NCBI GenBank assembly: GCA_004557185.1
Contig: SFEP01000058.1
Span: 1-37,970, forward strand
Length of the DNA: 37,970 nt
Origin: Bacteroidales bacterium
Lineage (GTDB): Bacteria; Bacteroidota; Bacteroidia; Bacteroidales; Bacteroidaceae
Direction of reading: 5' to 3'
The position numbers were made by a program, and so were the translations under genes. The notes under the pieces are model-generated. The model searched no databases. It was not told where the DNA came from and saw only the letters and a program-made list of their open reading frames with translations. How positions within the stretch are numbered: the stretch's first letter is position 1; each line of letters starts with the position of its first letter. This document shows positions 1 to 8,271 of the stretch, piece after piece.

Positions 1-339
1 GCTGACATGTCTATTGAATCAGTATAGCCCTCAACAGGCTGTCTACTGTTTCAGATAATGCAAGCAAAAAGTGTCTAGTAAAATCAGGAAAAGTCAATGC
101 TCATGCCGAGCATACAAAAATCCCCCGCCGTGGAAGAAACTTCCCACGGCGTGGAAGAAAGTTCCCACGGCGGCCTGTTCCGACGGCGCGCCGCCCCGCC
201 GAAAATAGATGCTACGTAAAAAAGTTTACGAACGACGTGATATTTTTTACGTACGACGTGATATTTTTTACGTAGCATCTCCTTTTTCCCGTCTCCCGCC
301 TCGACCAAACAGATGCCGTGCCGACGGATTTCATCGCAA
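1..339. other. intergenic region downstream of the carbamoyltransferase gene; holds repeat cassette A
   Basis: No gene is supported here. Bases 1-114 show no recognisable motif. Bases 115-280 are repeat cassette A (listed separately). Bases 281-339 hold a pyrimidine-rich stretch also found after the cassette at 11627, and one copy of the word AGATGCCGTG (311-320), which recurs only in the repeat-bearing gaps as far as I noticed by eye. Confidence 0.6.
115..280 (+). repeat. mosaic intergenic repeat cassette, copy A (complete hairpin)
   Basis: From left to right there is a partial and then two full 21-bp units of the GTGGAAGAAAGTTCCCAC type (about 116-168). A GC-rich block follows (169-201). 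Last is a perfect 17-bp inverted repeat with left arm AGATGCTACGTAAAAAA at 207-223 and its reverse complement at 264-280. The sequence between the arms is itself built of 21-bp steps containing ATTTTTTACGTACGACG. Each GTGGAA...TTCCCAC unit can fold by itself with one bulged C. The same cassette recurs near 11.6, 25.2 and 37.9 kb on the same strand. Copy A is closest to copy D. Function unknown. Confidence 0.85.
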
Positions 340-1302
340 TCAGAGTGCCTGCAGCATGCGCTTGAGCACCACGGTGGCGCTGATTTCGCGGTTGGCGGCC
401 TCGGGAATGACGAGCGAACGGGGCGACTCGATGACGGCGTCGCTCACAATCATGTTGCGGCGCACGGGCAGACAGTGCATGAAGCAGGCGTCGTTGGTGA
501 GGGCCATGTGGCCCTCGTCGACAGTCCAGTCCATGTCGCGGCTAATGACCTTGCCGTAGTCAGCCGGCCGCGTCACGCCCGGGCAGCTCCAGTTTTTGGC
601 ATAAATGAAGTCGGCGCCCTCAAAGGCTCGGCGCTGGTCATACTCCACACGGGCATCGCCCACAAAGAGGGGGTCGAGCTCGTAGCCCTCAGGATGGGTC
701 ACTACCAAGTCGACATCGGCTGCGCGCATCCACTCGGCGAAACTGTTGGGCACAGCCTGCGGCAGGGCGCGGGGATGGGGGGCCCAGGTGAGCACCACCT
801 TGGGACGAGGCTTGCGCTTGTGCTCCTCGATGGTGATGAGGTCGGCAAAGGCCTGCAAAGGGTGCGCCGTGGCACTCTCCATGCTGAACACGGGACGGCC
901 AGAGTAGCGTATGAACTGCGAGAGGATGTGCTCGGCGTAGTCGGCCTCGCGGTCGGTGAGGCCCGCAAAGGTGCGCACGCCAATGAGGTCGCAGTAGGAG
1001 GCCATGACGGGTATGGCCTCGAGCAGGTGCTCGCTCTTGTCGCCATCCATCACCACGCCGCGCTCGGTTTCAAGCTTCCAGGCGCCTTGGTTCACGTCGA
1101 GCACCACGACGTCGAGGCCCAGGTTGCGGGCGGCCTTCTGCGTACTTAAACGGGTGCGCAGCGAATTATTGAAGAAAATGAGGAGCACCGTGCGATGACG
1201 GCCCAGGTGTTCGTATTGGTAACGGTCGGCCTTGATTTCGGCGGCCTCGGCCAACGCAGCGTCGAGCGGACCGATGTCAGAAACGTGAAGGAATGTGTGC
1301 AT
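340..1302 (-). CDS. argF': N-succinylornithine carbamoyltransferase (Bacteroidetes ArgF')
   Basis: Cytoplasmic transcarbamylase of the Bacteroidetes arginine pathway, expected to transfer carbamoyl from carbamoyl phosphate to N-succinylornithine. The 320-residue protein matches the B. fragilis enzyme along its length as I recall it. SLRTR (47-51) is the carbamoyl-phosphate loop, HPLQAFADL is the second binding motif, and HCLPVRR lies in the C-terminal domain. I start at MHTFLHVSDIG because the family begins there; an in-frame ATG 48 nt upstream would add residues the family lacks. Residue 90, proline in B. fragilis and reported to set succinyl versus acetyl specificity, is serine here (DGDKSEH). 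The gene is divergent from the lipoprotein gene at 1517 and has its own promoter at 1380-1412. No other arginine gene is adjacent. Confidence 0.93.
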   Translation of the reverse strand: MHTFLHVSDIGPLDAALAEAAEIKADRYQYEHLGRHRTVLLIFFNNSLRTRLSTQKAARNLGLDVVVLDVNQGAWKLETERGVVMDGDKSEHLLEAIPVMASYCDLIGVRTFAGLTDREADYAEHILSQFIRYSGRPVFSMESATAHPLQAFADLITIEEHKRKPRPKVVLTWAPHPRALPQAVPNSFAEWMRAADVDLVVTHPEGYELDPLFVGDARVEYDQRRAFEGADFIYAKNWSCPGVTRPADYGKVISRDMDWTVDEGHMALTNDACFMHCLPVRRNMIVSDAVIESPRSLVIPEAANREISATVVLKRMLQAL

Positions 1303-1379
1303 GTCAGTAGGGTTTTTGTGATTGTAGGCAAGCCACCCGCTGTGCTGCATGCGTCGGCGGCAGGGGTGGCTTGCGCGGA

Positions 1380-1412
1380 CAAATGTAACGATTTAATCGG
1401 TATATTAACAAA
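1380..1412 (-). promoter_or_regulatory. Bacteroidetes-type promoter for the carbamoyltransferase gene
   Basis: On the minus strand, TTTG (1412-1409) and TACATTTG (1387-1380) are separated by 21 nt. This fits the Bacteroidetes consensus TTTG-N19-21-TAnnTTTG and predicts a leader of about 70 nt before the start at 1302. Confidence 0.7.
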
Positions 1413-1441
1413 GGTATGGGTGCATATAAGGGGGAAAGTCG

Positions 1442-1449
1442 TATTTTTG
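1442..1449 (+). promoter_or_regulatory. Bacteroidetes -7 box for the TlpA-like lipoprotein gene
   Basis: TATTTTTG matches TAnnTTTG and lies 67 nt before the start codon at 1517. No convincing -33 TTTG is seen at the right spacing. It forms a divergent pair with the promoter at 1380-1412. Confidence 0.55.
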
Positions 1450-1516
1450 CAGTAAATGCAGGGCGGCAGAAGCGCCAGCCTGAGCATTTTCCTTTTTTAC
1501 CTAAAACCATCAGAAA

Positions 1517-2083
1517 ATGAAAAAGTCCCTCCTTATGCTGGCTGCGGCTGGCCTTATCACCGCCACAAGCTGCGCCAAACGACCCCATCGTGACAACCCA
1601 GCCCAGGCCGACACCGAAATGGCTGAGCCTGCCGACTCGAAACCTGTAAACTCTGTGGTGAAGACCCTGCCTGCCACCGTGCGCGGAGCCGACATCATGA
1701 AGGCCATTGCCGCCAACTACAAGGGCAAGGTGGCTCTCATCGACTTCTGGGCCACGTGGTGCGGTCCCTGCCGCATGGCCATGCGGCAGATTGACGAAAT
1801 CAAGCCTGCACTCGAAGAGAAAGGCTGCGTGTTTGTGTATGTAACGAACGAGTCGTCGCCGCAGGACACTTGGGCGGAGATGATTAAAGACATCAGCGGC
1901 GAGCACTACCGCCTGACGGAAGAGCAGTGGGACGAGTTGTGCCAGCAACTGAACATTCCCGGCATCCCGTCGTACCTGCTGCTGGGCAAAGACGGCAAAA
2001 CTGCCTACGACAACCTGAGCGAAGGCGGCTACCCCGGCAGCGAGGTGCTGAAAAACAACATTGAGGTGGCCCTGACCAAGTAA
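1517..2083 (+). CDS. TlpA/ResA-like thioredoxin-fold lipoprotein
   Basis: Predicted envelope thiol-disulfide oxidoreductase of 188 residues. A lysine start and hydrophobic stretch lead to a lipobox ending at Cys19 (ATSCA), so export by Sec and lipidation are likely. After a linker rich in Asp, Glu and Pro (about 20-50), the thioredoxin fold carries the redox motif WCGPC at 81-85 (FWATWCGPCRMAM) and a cis-proline region IPGIPSY near 148-153. Proteins of this type reduce or shuffle disulfides, or serve cytochrome maturation; the substrate is not visible. The nuclease gene follows after 10 nt, so the two are probably co-transcribed. The leader is A-rich with no Shine-Dalgarno. Confidence 0.9.
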   Translation: MKKSLLMLAAAGLITATSCAKRPHRDNPAQADTEMAEPADSKPVNSVVKTLPATVRGADIMKAIAANYKGKVALIDFWATWCGPCRMAMRQIDEIKPALEEKGCVFVYVTNESSPQDTWAEMIKDISGEHYRLTEEQWDELCQQLNIPGIPSYLLLGKDGKTAYDNLSEGGYPGSEVLKNNIEVALTK

Positions 2084-2093
2084 GCACCGCAGC

Positions 2094-2957
2094 ATGACCC
2101 GACGCAAGCAAAGGGGTAGCCGGCACAGCGCTACGCTCACTCTGGCAGCGTGCCTCGTAGGCTTGTGCTTGGTGGCGTATTTTTCAAGCATATCCGAAAC
2201 GCCTGCCGCACGCCCCGATACCGCTGGCACGCTGCCCACCGACACGGAGCAGCAGGCCGCCGCGGCCTACAACGAACTGGAACGCATGGCGTGCCCCACG
2301 TATGAAAGTGCACGAGGCGCCCAGGTAATCAAGCACGTGGGCTACACGCTGGCCTACGACGCCGACTTCAAGACGCCGCAGTGGGTGGCGTGGGTGCTGA
2401 CGGACCGCGAGGCTGAGGGCACGCTGCCGCGCCACGACCACTTTGCCCCCGACCCTGAGGTGCGGGGAGCCAAGGCTTACCCCGACGACTACAAGCACGC
2501 TGGCTACGACCGCGGCCACATGGCACCGGCGGCCGACATGAAATGGAGTGAGAGGGCCATGCGGGAGTCGTTCTACATGACGAACATCTGTCCGCAAAAC
2601 CGCAACCTCAACCGCGGCGACTGGCAGGACCTGGAAGAGGCTGAACGCTCGCTGGCCCGCCGCTTCGGCGCAGTGGCCATCACGGCCGGCCCCATTTACA
2701 GCCAGCCGCAGCCGCCACGCATCGGCGCTCACAAGGTGGCCGTACCCGACGCCTTCTTTAAGGTGCTGCTCGTGGGCTACCCCCAGCAACCGCAAGCCTT
2801 TGCCTACGTCATGCGCAACGAGGCCGACAGCCGCCCGCTCAGTTACTACCAGCACACTGTGAACGAGGTGGAGGAACTGACGGGCATGGACTTCTTTCCC
2901 AGTCTCGACGAGGACGTGGAAGCCGCCAAGCCCCATTTGCCGCCAGGCATACACTGA
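2094..2957 (+). CDS. exported DNA/RNA non-specific endonuclease (NUC1/Serratia nuclease family)
   Basis: A 287-residue metal-dependent nuclease that should cut single- and double-stranded nucleic acid without sequence preference. The catalytic motif DRGHMAPAAD is at 139-148, with His142 as general base. The metal-site segment NRNLNRGDW follows at about 169-177, where the Asn is the expected Mg ligand. A basic N-terminus (MTRRKQRGSR) and a hydrophobic segment at about 14-32 make a signal peptide or signal anchor, so it probably acts in the periplasm or outside the cell, perhaps for nucleotide scavenging. A LAAC tetrapeptide sits in the hydrophobic stretch, but too few hydrophobic residues precede it for a convincing lipobox. 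It follows the TlpA-like gene by 10 nt and precedes mnmA by 60 nt. Confidence 0.9.
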   Translation: MTRRKQRGSRHSATLTLAACLVGLCLVAYFSSISETPAARPDTAGTLPTDTEQQAAAAYNELERMACPTYESARGAQVIKHVGYTLAYDADFKTPQWVAWVLTDREAEGTLPRHDHFAPDPEVRGAKAYPDDYKHAGYDRGHMAPAADMKWSERAMRESFYMTNICPQNRNLNRGDWQDLEEAERSLARRFGAVAITAGPIYSQPQPPRIGAHKVAVPDAFFKVLLVGYPQQPQAFAYVMRNEADSRPLSYYQHTVNEVEELTGMDFFPSLDEDVEAAKPHLPPGIH

Positions 2958-3017
2958 CACCTGCATCGCCACTGCGACACACTCTTCACTGAACACGCTT
3001 CATCCCGTTTACAGCCT

Positions 3018-4136
3018 ATGTCAAGCACTCCCCAAGCACAGCCCTCCGTACTCGTCGCCATGTCGGGCGGCGTCGACAGTTCAGCGGTATGCCTCATGCT
3101 GCAGGAGCAGGGCTACCGGGTGGTGGGCATGACCATGCGTGTGTACGACCTGCCGCAGCACTTCAGCGGCGGGCACGACGTGCCTGACTTCATACGCTCG
3201 GCACAGGAACTGGCCGAACGCCTCGGCATCGAACACCACGTGGCCGATGTGCGCAACGCCTTTCGCCACGACATTGTAGACTATTTCCTCGACGAATACG
3301 AACACGGCCGGACGCCCAATCCCTGTGTGCGCTGCAACAGGCATTTCAAGTTCAGACTGATGCAGGAGTGGGCCGACCGTTTGCACTGCGACTTGATGGC
3401 CACAGGGCATTATGTGCAACGCACGGAGGGTGACGACGGCCGCACCTATCTGCTGATGGGCGACGACGTGCGTAAGGACCAGAGCTACTTTCTGTGGCGC
3501 GTGCCGCAGCACACCTTGCGGCGTTGCCTCTTTCCGCTGGGACACCTGACGAAGCCCGAAGTGCGGGCCTACCTGCAGGCCAAAGGTTTTGCCGTGCGCG
3601 CCAGCCAGAGCGAAAGCATGGAGGTGTGCTTTGTGAGCGGTGACTACCGCGACTTTCTGCGCGAACAACGTCCGCTGCTGGCAGCCCGCGTGGCTGGCGG
3701 ACGCTATGTGAACGCCGAGGGCCAGACGTTGGGCACACACCAGGGTGTACCCTTCTACACCGTGGGGCAGCGCAAGGGACTGGGCATCGCCTTGGGCAAA
3801 CCGGCCTACGTGCTGCGCATGAATGCCGAACGCAACACCATTGTGCTGGGTCGGGAGGAAGAACTCGCCACCACGGCCTTTCTGGCTACCGACGAGGAAC
3901 TGGTGCATGCCGATGCCTTCTTCAGCGAACCGCAACTGACGGTGCGCATACGCTACCACAGCCAGCCGGTGCCCTGCCGCGCCGAACGCTTGCCCGATGG
4001 CCGCCTGCTGGTGCGCACCGCCGTGCCCGTGTCGGCCGTCACACCGGGGCAGAGCGCCGTGTTCTACGTAGGCAAACGTCTGGTGGGCGGCGCCGTCATC
4101 GACAGCCAGCGAGGCATAGGCCAGTGGCTGGTGTGA
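3018..4136 (+). CDS. mnmA: tRNA-specific 2-thiouridylase MnmA
   Basis: Makes the 2-thio group of s2U34 in the wobble position of Lys, Glu and Gln tRNAs, using ATP and relayed persulfide sulfur. The 372-residue length is normal. The PP-loop SGGVDSS is at 16-22. The nucleophilic Cys103 lies in NPCVRCN, and Cys204 in SMEVCFVSGDYRDF. ATGHY (128-132) and KDQSYFLW (153-160) are tRNA- and ATP-contacting signatures, and the C-terminal third is the usual beta-barrel. It could be read through from the upstream nuclease gene. A weak imperfect hairpin (GAAAAG...CTTTTC, 4135-4158) overlaps its stop codon and may be a terminator. Confidence 0.97.
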   Translation: MSSTPQAQPSVLVAMSGGVDSSAVCLMLQEQGYRVVGMTMRVYDLPQHFSGGHDVPDFIRSAQELAERLGIEHHVADVRNAFRHDIVDYFLDEYEHGRTPNPCVRCNRHFKFRLMQEWADRLHCDLMATGHYVQRTEGDDGRTYLLMGDDVRKDQSYFLWRVPQHTLRRCLFPLGHLTKPEVRAYLQAKGFAVRASQSESMEVCFVSGDYRDFLREQRPLLAARVAGGRYVNAEGQTLGTHQGVPFYTVGQRKGLGIALGKPAYVLRMNAERNTIVLGREEELATTAFLATDEELVHADAFFSEPQLTVRIRYHSQPVPCRAERLPDGRLLVRTAVPVSAVTPGQSAVFYVGKRLVGGAVIDSQRGIGQWLV

Positions 4137-4173
4137 AAAGCGCCTCGCGCCTCTTTTCAAAGAGCCATACGCC

Positions 4174-4193
4174 CTCCTTTTATATATAGAGAG
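4174..4193. promoter_or_regulatory. AT-rich palindrome, copy 1
   Basis: CTCCTTTTATATATAGAGAG lies in the 163-bp gap between mnmA and the subtilase gene. It is one of a set of near-palindromic CCTT-TATATATA-AAGG-like elements in gaps of this GC-rich window (others at 8187, 19791, 21831 and 31061-31150). Role unknown: an operator, a melting region or an mRNA 5' structure are all possible. Confidence 0.45.
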
Positions 4194-4299
4194 CGCCGCC
4201 TGAGCGGGCATAGCGCATCGCCCTCACGCTCTACCTATCTACCGACATTCACAGACCGCAGATGCTTTTGCATGCTGCATCCAAATCCATTCAAACACC

Positions 4300-5748
4300 A
4301 TGAAGCATTACGCCATTCCTTTTCGACACGCAGCCCGCACCTGGCACACACTTGCCCTGACGGTTTGCATGGGCCTCGCCACGCTGTGTGCTCCCGCACA
4401 GAGCAACAAGGCGGCCACCACGGCCCAGCAAACACAGCGCATGTACCGCTACCGCGTCACGTTTAACGACAAGAAGCACAACAACTTTACGCTGCAAAAG
4501 CCCGAATGCTTTCTCTCGCCCAAATCACTGCAACGCAGACAACGCTACGGGCTCTCCGTCGACGAGCACGACCTCCCCATTTCCGCACGTTACCTCAAGC
4601 AAATCAGGAGCAAGGGGCTGCGCCTGTGCTGCACGAGCAAATGGAACAACAGTGCCGTGTTCGAAACGGCCGACACCCTGCTGGCCGCACAATTGCGCCA
4701 GTTACCCTTTGTGAGCGAGGTGCGCTGCGTGTGGCGGCAGCCCTCCAAGGGGTTTCAGGCCAAAAGCCGTGAGGAGCGCGCGGAACTGCTGAAACTGGCC
4801 AGCTCAAAAAGCACAGCGCACTATGGAAAAGCCGACAAACGAATGGCGCAACTCAACCTCACCCCCCTGCACGACAAAGGGCTGCGCGGCAGCGGCATCA
4901 CCATTGCCGTAATTGACGGCGGCTTCTACAACGCCGACCTACTGCCCGGCCTGACCTCGGTCAAGGTGCTCGGCACGCGCAACTTTGTGCGGCCCGAGGT
5001 GAGCGTCTATTCTGAGGGCGACCACGGCATGAACGTGCTCTCGTGCATGGCAGCCCACACGCCGCAGGAGTTGGTGGGCACCGCACCCGAAGCCTCGTAC
5101 TACCTGCTCGTGTCGGAAGACAGCGAGTCGGAGCAACTCGTGGAAGAAGACTACTGGTGCGCCGCCATAGAATATGCCGACAGTCTGGGTGTCGACATGG
5201 TGACGTCGTCGCTGGGCTACCAGGCCTTCGACCACGCTGAAATGAACTACCGCTACGCCGACCTCGACGGTCGCACGGCCGCCATCAGTCGCGTGGCATC
5301 GTTGGGTGCCAGCCGCGGCATCTTCGTGGTGACGAGCGCGGGCAACAGCGGTTCGGGGCGTTGGAAGAAAATCACCATGCCTGCCGACGCTCCGCACGTG
5401 CTCACCGTGGGTGCTGTGGATAGCCGTGGGCGCAACGCCTTCTTCTCGTCGGTGGGCGACACCTCCGACGGCCGCGTAAAGCCCGACGTGATGGCTCTCG
5501 GCGTAGACGTCCCTGTGTATGGCAGCCAGGGCAACATCGAAGAGGTTGACGGCACCTCGTTCGCCTGCCCCATCATGTGCGGCGCCACCGCCTGCCTGCT
5601 GCAGGCCTTTCCCACCGCCAAGCCCGACGACATTATCCACGCACTGCAACGTAGCTCCAGCACAGCCGACGCGCCCAACAACGTGTTCGGCTACGGCATA
5701 CCCGACCTCCTGAAAGCCTACCAACTGCTGCAAGAGCAGGCTCAATAA
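4300..5748 (+). CDS. exported subtilisin-like serine protease (S8 family)
   Basis: A 482-residue protease with a signal peptide (hydrophobic 16-33, cleavage near APAQS). Its N-terminal region is typical of Bacteroidetes S8 peptidases (YRVTFNDKKH...SPKSLQRRQRYG, about 50-84). The catalytic triad is complete: Asp206 in AVIDGGF, His242 in GDHGMNVLS, and Ser420 in DGTSFACPIMCG. The oxyanion Asn349 is in TSAGNSG. No C-terminal type IX sorting domain is apparent, because the protein ends soon after the catalytic domain, so it is probably periplasmic or outer-surface. xseA begins 11 nt after its stop, so an exported protease seems to head a DNA/RNA housekeeping operon. Substrate unknown. Confidence 0.93.
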   Translation: MKHYAIPFRHAARTWHTLALTVCMGLATLCAPAQSNKAATTAQQTQRMYRYRVTFNDKKHNNFTLQKPECFLSPKSLQRRQRYGLSVDEHDLPISARYLKQIRSKGLRLCCTSKWNNSAVFETADTLLAAQLRQLPFVSEVRCVWRQPSKGFQAKSREERAELLKLASSKSTAHYGKADKRMAQLNLTPLHDKGLRGSGITIAVIDGGFYNADLLPGLTSVKVLGTRNFVRPEVSVYSEGDHGMNVLSCMAAHTPQELVGTAPEASYYLLVSEDSESEQLVEEDYWCAAIEYADSLGVDMVTSSLGYQAFDHAEMNYRYADLDGRTAAISRVASLGASRGIFVVTSAGNSGSGRWKKITMPADAPHVLTVGAVDSRGRNAFFSSVGDTSDGRVKPDVMALGVDVPVYGSQGNIEEVDGTSFACPIMCGATACLLQAFPTAKPDDIIHALQRSSSTADAPNNVFGYGIPDLLKAYQLLQEQAQ

Positions 5749-5759
5749 GTTTCACCGCC

Positions 5760-7220
5760 ATGATCGACCCCTTCGGCCCCGCCCTCACCGACACCGACAC
5801 CGCTGCCTCGCCCCAGGCACAGGCTCTGAGCCTCTTTGAACTGAATGCATGCGTCAGCGCCGTGCTGCGGCATGCCCTGCGCGAAAGGTACTGGGTAAAG
5901 GCTGAAATCAGCGAGCTGCACGTGGGCTCTTCGGGCCACTGCTACCTGGAACTGGTAGAGAAGGACAGCGAAGGCAGCGCCCTTGTGGCCAAAGCGCGCG
6001 CCACCATCTGGAAGCAGACGTTCCCCACGCTCTCGGCGCACTTTCGCCGAGCTACGGGTCAGCCCCTGCAAGCGGGCATCAAGGTGCTCGTGCAAGTGCA
6101 GGTCTCCTTTCACGAACTCTACGGCTACGCGCTCACACTGACCGACATCGAACCGACCTTCACGCTGGGCGACCTGGCACAACGCCGCGCGCACATTCTG
6201 CAGCAGCTCACCGACGACGGCGTCATCGACCTCAACAAGCAGTTGCCCCTGCCCTGCCCCATCACGCGGGTAGCTGTCATCTCCAGCGCCACGGCGGCAG
6301 GCTACGGCGACTTCTGCCACCAGTTGCAGAGCAGCGGCTTCACCTTCACCACGCAACTCTTTGCGGCCACCATGCAGGGCGAGGGTGTGGAGGAGAGCAT
6401 CATCGCCGCCCTCGACCGCATCGCCTCTGAGGCCGCCCGCTGGGACGTGGTGGTTATTCTGCGCGGCGGCGGTGCCGTGACCGACCTGCACGGCTTCGAC
6501 ACCTATCTGCTGGCGGCCAACGTAGCGCAGTTTCCGCTCCCCGTCATCACAGGCATTGGCCACGAGCGCGACGACACGCTCATCGACCACGTGGCGCACA
6601 CCAAGTGCAAGACGCCTACGGCCGTGGCCGCCTTCCTCATCGAGCAGCGCGCACGGCTGGCCGACGACCTCCGCTTGCTGCAGCGCCGCCTCGCGCAGGC
6701 CGTGCAGCAGTTCATGCTCCGCGAACACACGGTGCTCACAAGGCTCTGCGCCGACATGCAGCTGCTCGCCACCGACACCCTGACGCAGGCACGCCGCACC
6801 CTCATGCACACCGCAGCCCGCCTCTCGCCCACAGCCCATGCCTACACCGCCACCCAGCATGCCGTGCTCAGCAACCTGCTCAACCGCGCCGAACGGGCGG
6901 CACGCCGGCGCACGGCCACCGAGCGCCAGCAGTTGGCCACGCTGCCCCTGCAACTCTCGCACGCCACGCAGCACTTGCTGGCTCACAAGCGCCACGAGCT
7001 CTCCATGCTGCAGCAGGCTTGGCACCTGAGCGGCCCCGAGCGCATCCTCTCCATGGGCTACAGCCTCACCCTCCACCACGGCATGCCTGTAACGCACGCC
7101 GCCCACCTCACACCGGGCGACGAGGTGCGCATACTCCTGGCCAACGGCGCGGCCACTGCGCAGGTGACGGCCACCCAGGGCACCGAAGCCGAACCCACGC
7201 TATCTCATCATACGACATGA
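5760..7220 (+). CDS. xseA: exodeoxyribonuclease VII large subunit
   Basis: Large subunit of ExoVII, which degrades single-stranded DNA from both ends without metal and acts in repair. The 486-residue protein starts with an OB-fold DNA-binding domain (YWVKAEISELHVGSSGHCYLEL, about 41-62, here interrupted by no gap). The catalytic domain follows with VAVISSATAAGYGDF and ILRGGGAVTDLHGFD, plus GIGHERDDTLIDHVA, all family signatures. A long helical coiled segment (about 290-430) should bind the small subunit. The C-terminus has the usual short beta tail (ILSMGYSL...). Its TGA overlaps the xseB start in an ATGA arrangement, typical of coupled translation. The first about 25 residues are Asp/Ala-rich and precede the family core. 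Confidence 0.95.
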   Translation: MIDPFGPALTDTDTAASPQAQALSLFELNACVSAVLRHALRERYWVKAEISELHVGSSGHCYLELVEKDSEGSALVAKARATIWKQTFPTLSAHFRRATGQPLQAGIKVLVQVQVSFHELYGYALTLTDIEPTFTLGDLAQRRAHILQQLTDDGVIDLNKQLPLPCPITRVAVISSATAAGYGDFCHQLQSSGFTFTTQLFAATMQGEGVEESIIAALDRIASEAARWDVVVILRGGGAVTDLHGFDTYLLAANVAQFPLPVITGIGHERDDTLIDHVAHTKCKTPTAVAAFLIEQRARLADDLRLLQRRLAQAVQQFMLREHTVLTRLCADMQLLATDTLTQARRTLMHTAARLSPTAHAYTATQHAVLSNLLNRAERAARRRTATERQQLATLPLQLSHATQHLLAHKRHELSMLQQAWHLSGPERILSMGYSLTLHHGMPVTHAAHLTPGDEVRILLANGAATAQVTATQGTEAEPTLSHHTT

Positions 7221-7417
7221 AGAAAACAACCATATCCTACGAGGCCGCTGTCGAAAAACTGCGCGCCATCATCAGCGAACTGGAGGAGGGCGTCATGAAG
7301 ATTGACGACCTCACTGCCAAACTCGAAGAGGCCAAGCAACTGCTCGCCTTCTGTAACGCCAAACTGGAACAAACCGAGAACGACGTCAAGAAACTACTGG
7401 ACAATGAGCAAGAATAA
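7217..7417 (+). CDS. xseB: exodeoxyribonuclease VII small subunit
   Basis: A 66-residue, highly charged helical protein that coats the large subunit helices to form active ExoVII. The family pattern is clear: ISYEAAVEKLRAIISELE at 6-23, then the amphipathic run LTAKLEEAKQLLAFCNAKLE. Its start overlaps the xseA stop (ATGA) and its 3' end overlaps trmB by 14 nt, so the three genes are translationally linked. Confidence 0.95.
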   Translation: MKKTTISYEAAVEKLRAIISELEEGVMKIDDLTAKLEEAKQLLAFCNAKLEQTENDVKKLLDNEQE

Positions 7418-8177
7418 ACTCGCCAAGTTTGCCGAAATGGAACACTACCCGCACGTGTTTCAGGCTGGCAGCATCGCCACCGCTACCGAGCCGCATCCCA
7501 TGCGCGGCGCCTGGCACACTTTCTTCGGCAACCACAACCCCATCGTGCTCGAACTGGGCTGCGGACGCGGCGAGTACACCGTAGGGCTCGCACGCCTTTT
7601 CCCCGACAAAAACTTCATCGGGGTCGACATCAAGGGAGCCCGCATGTGGACGGGTGCCACCGAGTCGCTGCGCGAGGGGCTGCCCAACGTGGCCTTTCTG
7701 CGCACACACATCGAGTTCATACAGCGCTTCTTCGCCCCCGGCGAGGTGTCAGAAATCTGGCTCACCTTCTCCGACCCGCAAATGAAGAAGGCCACCAAGC
7801 GGCTCACCTCCACCTATTTCCTGGCGCGCTACCGCGAATTTCTGCAGCCCTCGGGCCTTATCCATCTGAAAACCGACAGCCAGTTCCTCTTCACCTACAC
7901 CCGCTGCATGGTGCAGGAAAACGGGCTCCCCATGCCCATCTGCACCGACGACCTCTACGCCACGCTCCCCGGCACTGCCGACGACGTGATGCGCCGCATT
8001 CTCAGCATTCAAACCTACTACGAGCAGCAGTGGATGCAGCGCGGCATCGCCATCAAGTACCTGCAGTTCCGCCTGCCCGCCGAGGGCGCATTGCACGAGC
8101 CTGATGTGGAAATAGAACTCGACGACTACCGCAGCTACAACCGGCACAAGCGCTCCTCGCTCACCACGAGCCGCTGA
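7404..8177 (+). CDS. trmB: tRNA (guanine-N7)-methyltransferase
   Basis: S-adenosylmethionine-dependent enzyme that makes m7G46 in the tRNA variable loop. The protein has 257 residues from the ATG at 7404 (MSKNKLAKFAEME). The frame is open further upstream, but that part is out-of-frame xseB sequence. The SAM site is VLELGCGRGEYTVGLARLF followed by FIGVDIKGARMW. The family motif FSDPQMKKATKRLTS replaces the FPDPWPKKRH form of proteobacteria. TDSQFLFTYT and a C-terminal KYLQFRL segment complete the fold. It is the last gene of the overlapping subtilase-xseA-xseB-trmB run; 94 bp with an AT-rich palindrome separate it from the next gene. Confidence 0.95.
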   Translation: MSKNKLAKFAEMEHYPHVFQAGSIATATEPHPMRGAWHTFFGNHNPIVLELGCGRGEYTVGLARLFPDKNFIGVDIKGARMWTGATESLREGLPNVAFLRTHIEFIQRFFAPGEVSEIWLTFSDPQMKKATKRLTSTYFLARYREFLQPSGLIHLKTDSQFLFTYTRCMVQENGLPMPICTDDLYATLPGTADDVMRRILSIQTYYEQQWMQRGIAIKYLQFRLPAEGALHEPDVEIELDDYRSYNRHKRSSLTTSR

Positions 8178-8186
8178 GCGCCACGC

Positions 8187-8207
8187 ACCTTTATATAATA
8201 AGGAGTG
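8187..8207. promoter_or_regulatory. AT-rich palindrome, copy 2
   Basis: CACCTTTATATAATAAGGAG begins 9 nt after the trmB stop codon. The symmetric core CCTTTATATAATAAGG matches the elements at 4174, 19791, 21831 and 31061. Confidence 0.45.
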
Positions 8208-8271
8208 TGGGGAAAATGGGACAGGCCCGCCCGCACACCTTCCGTCTCACCCTCAAACGAATTCAAGCCTT

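Noticed and set aside
2094..2160. Lipobox (LAAC) in the nuclease N-terminus
   Set aside because: Only about five hydrophobic residues precede the Cys and the hydrophobic run continues after it, so an ordinary signal peptide or anchor fits better.
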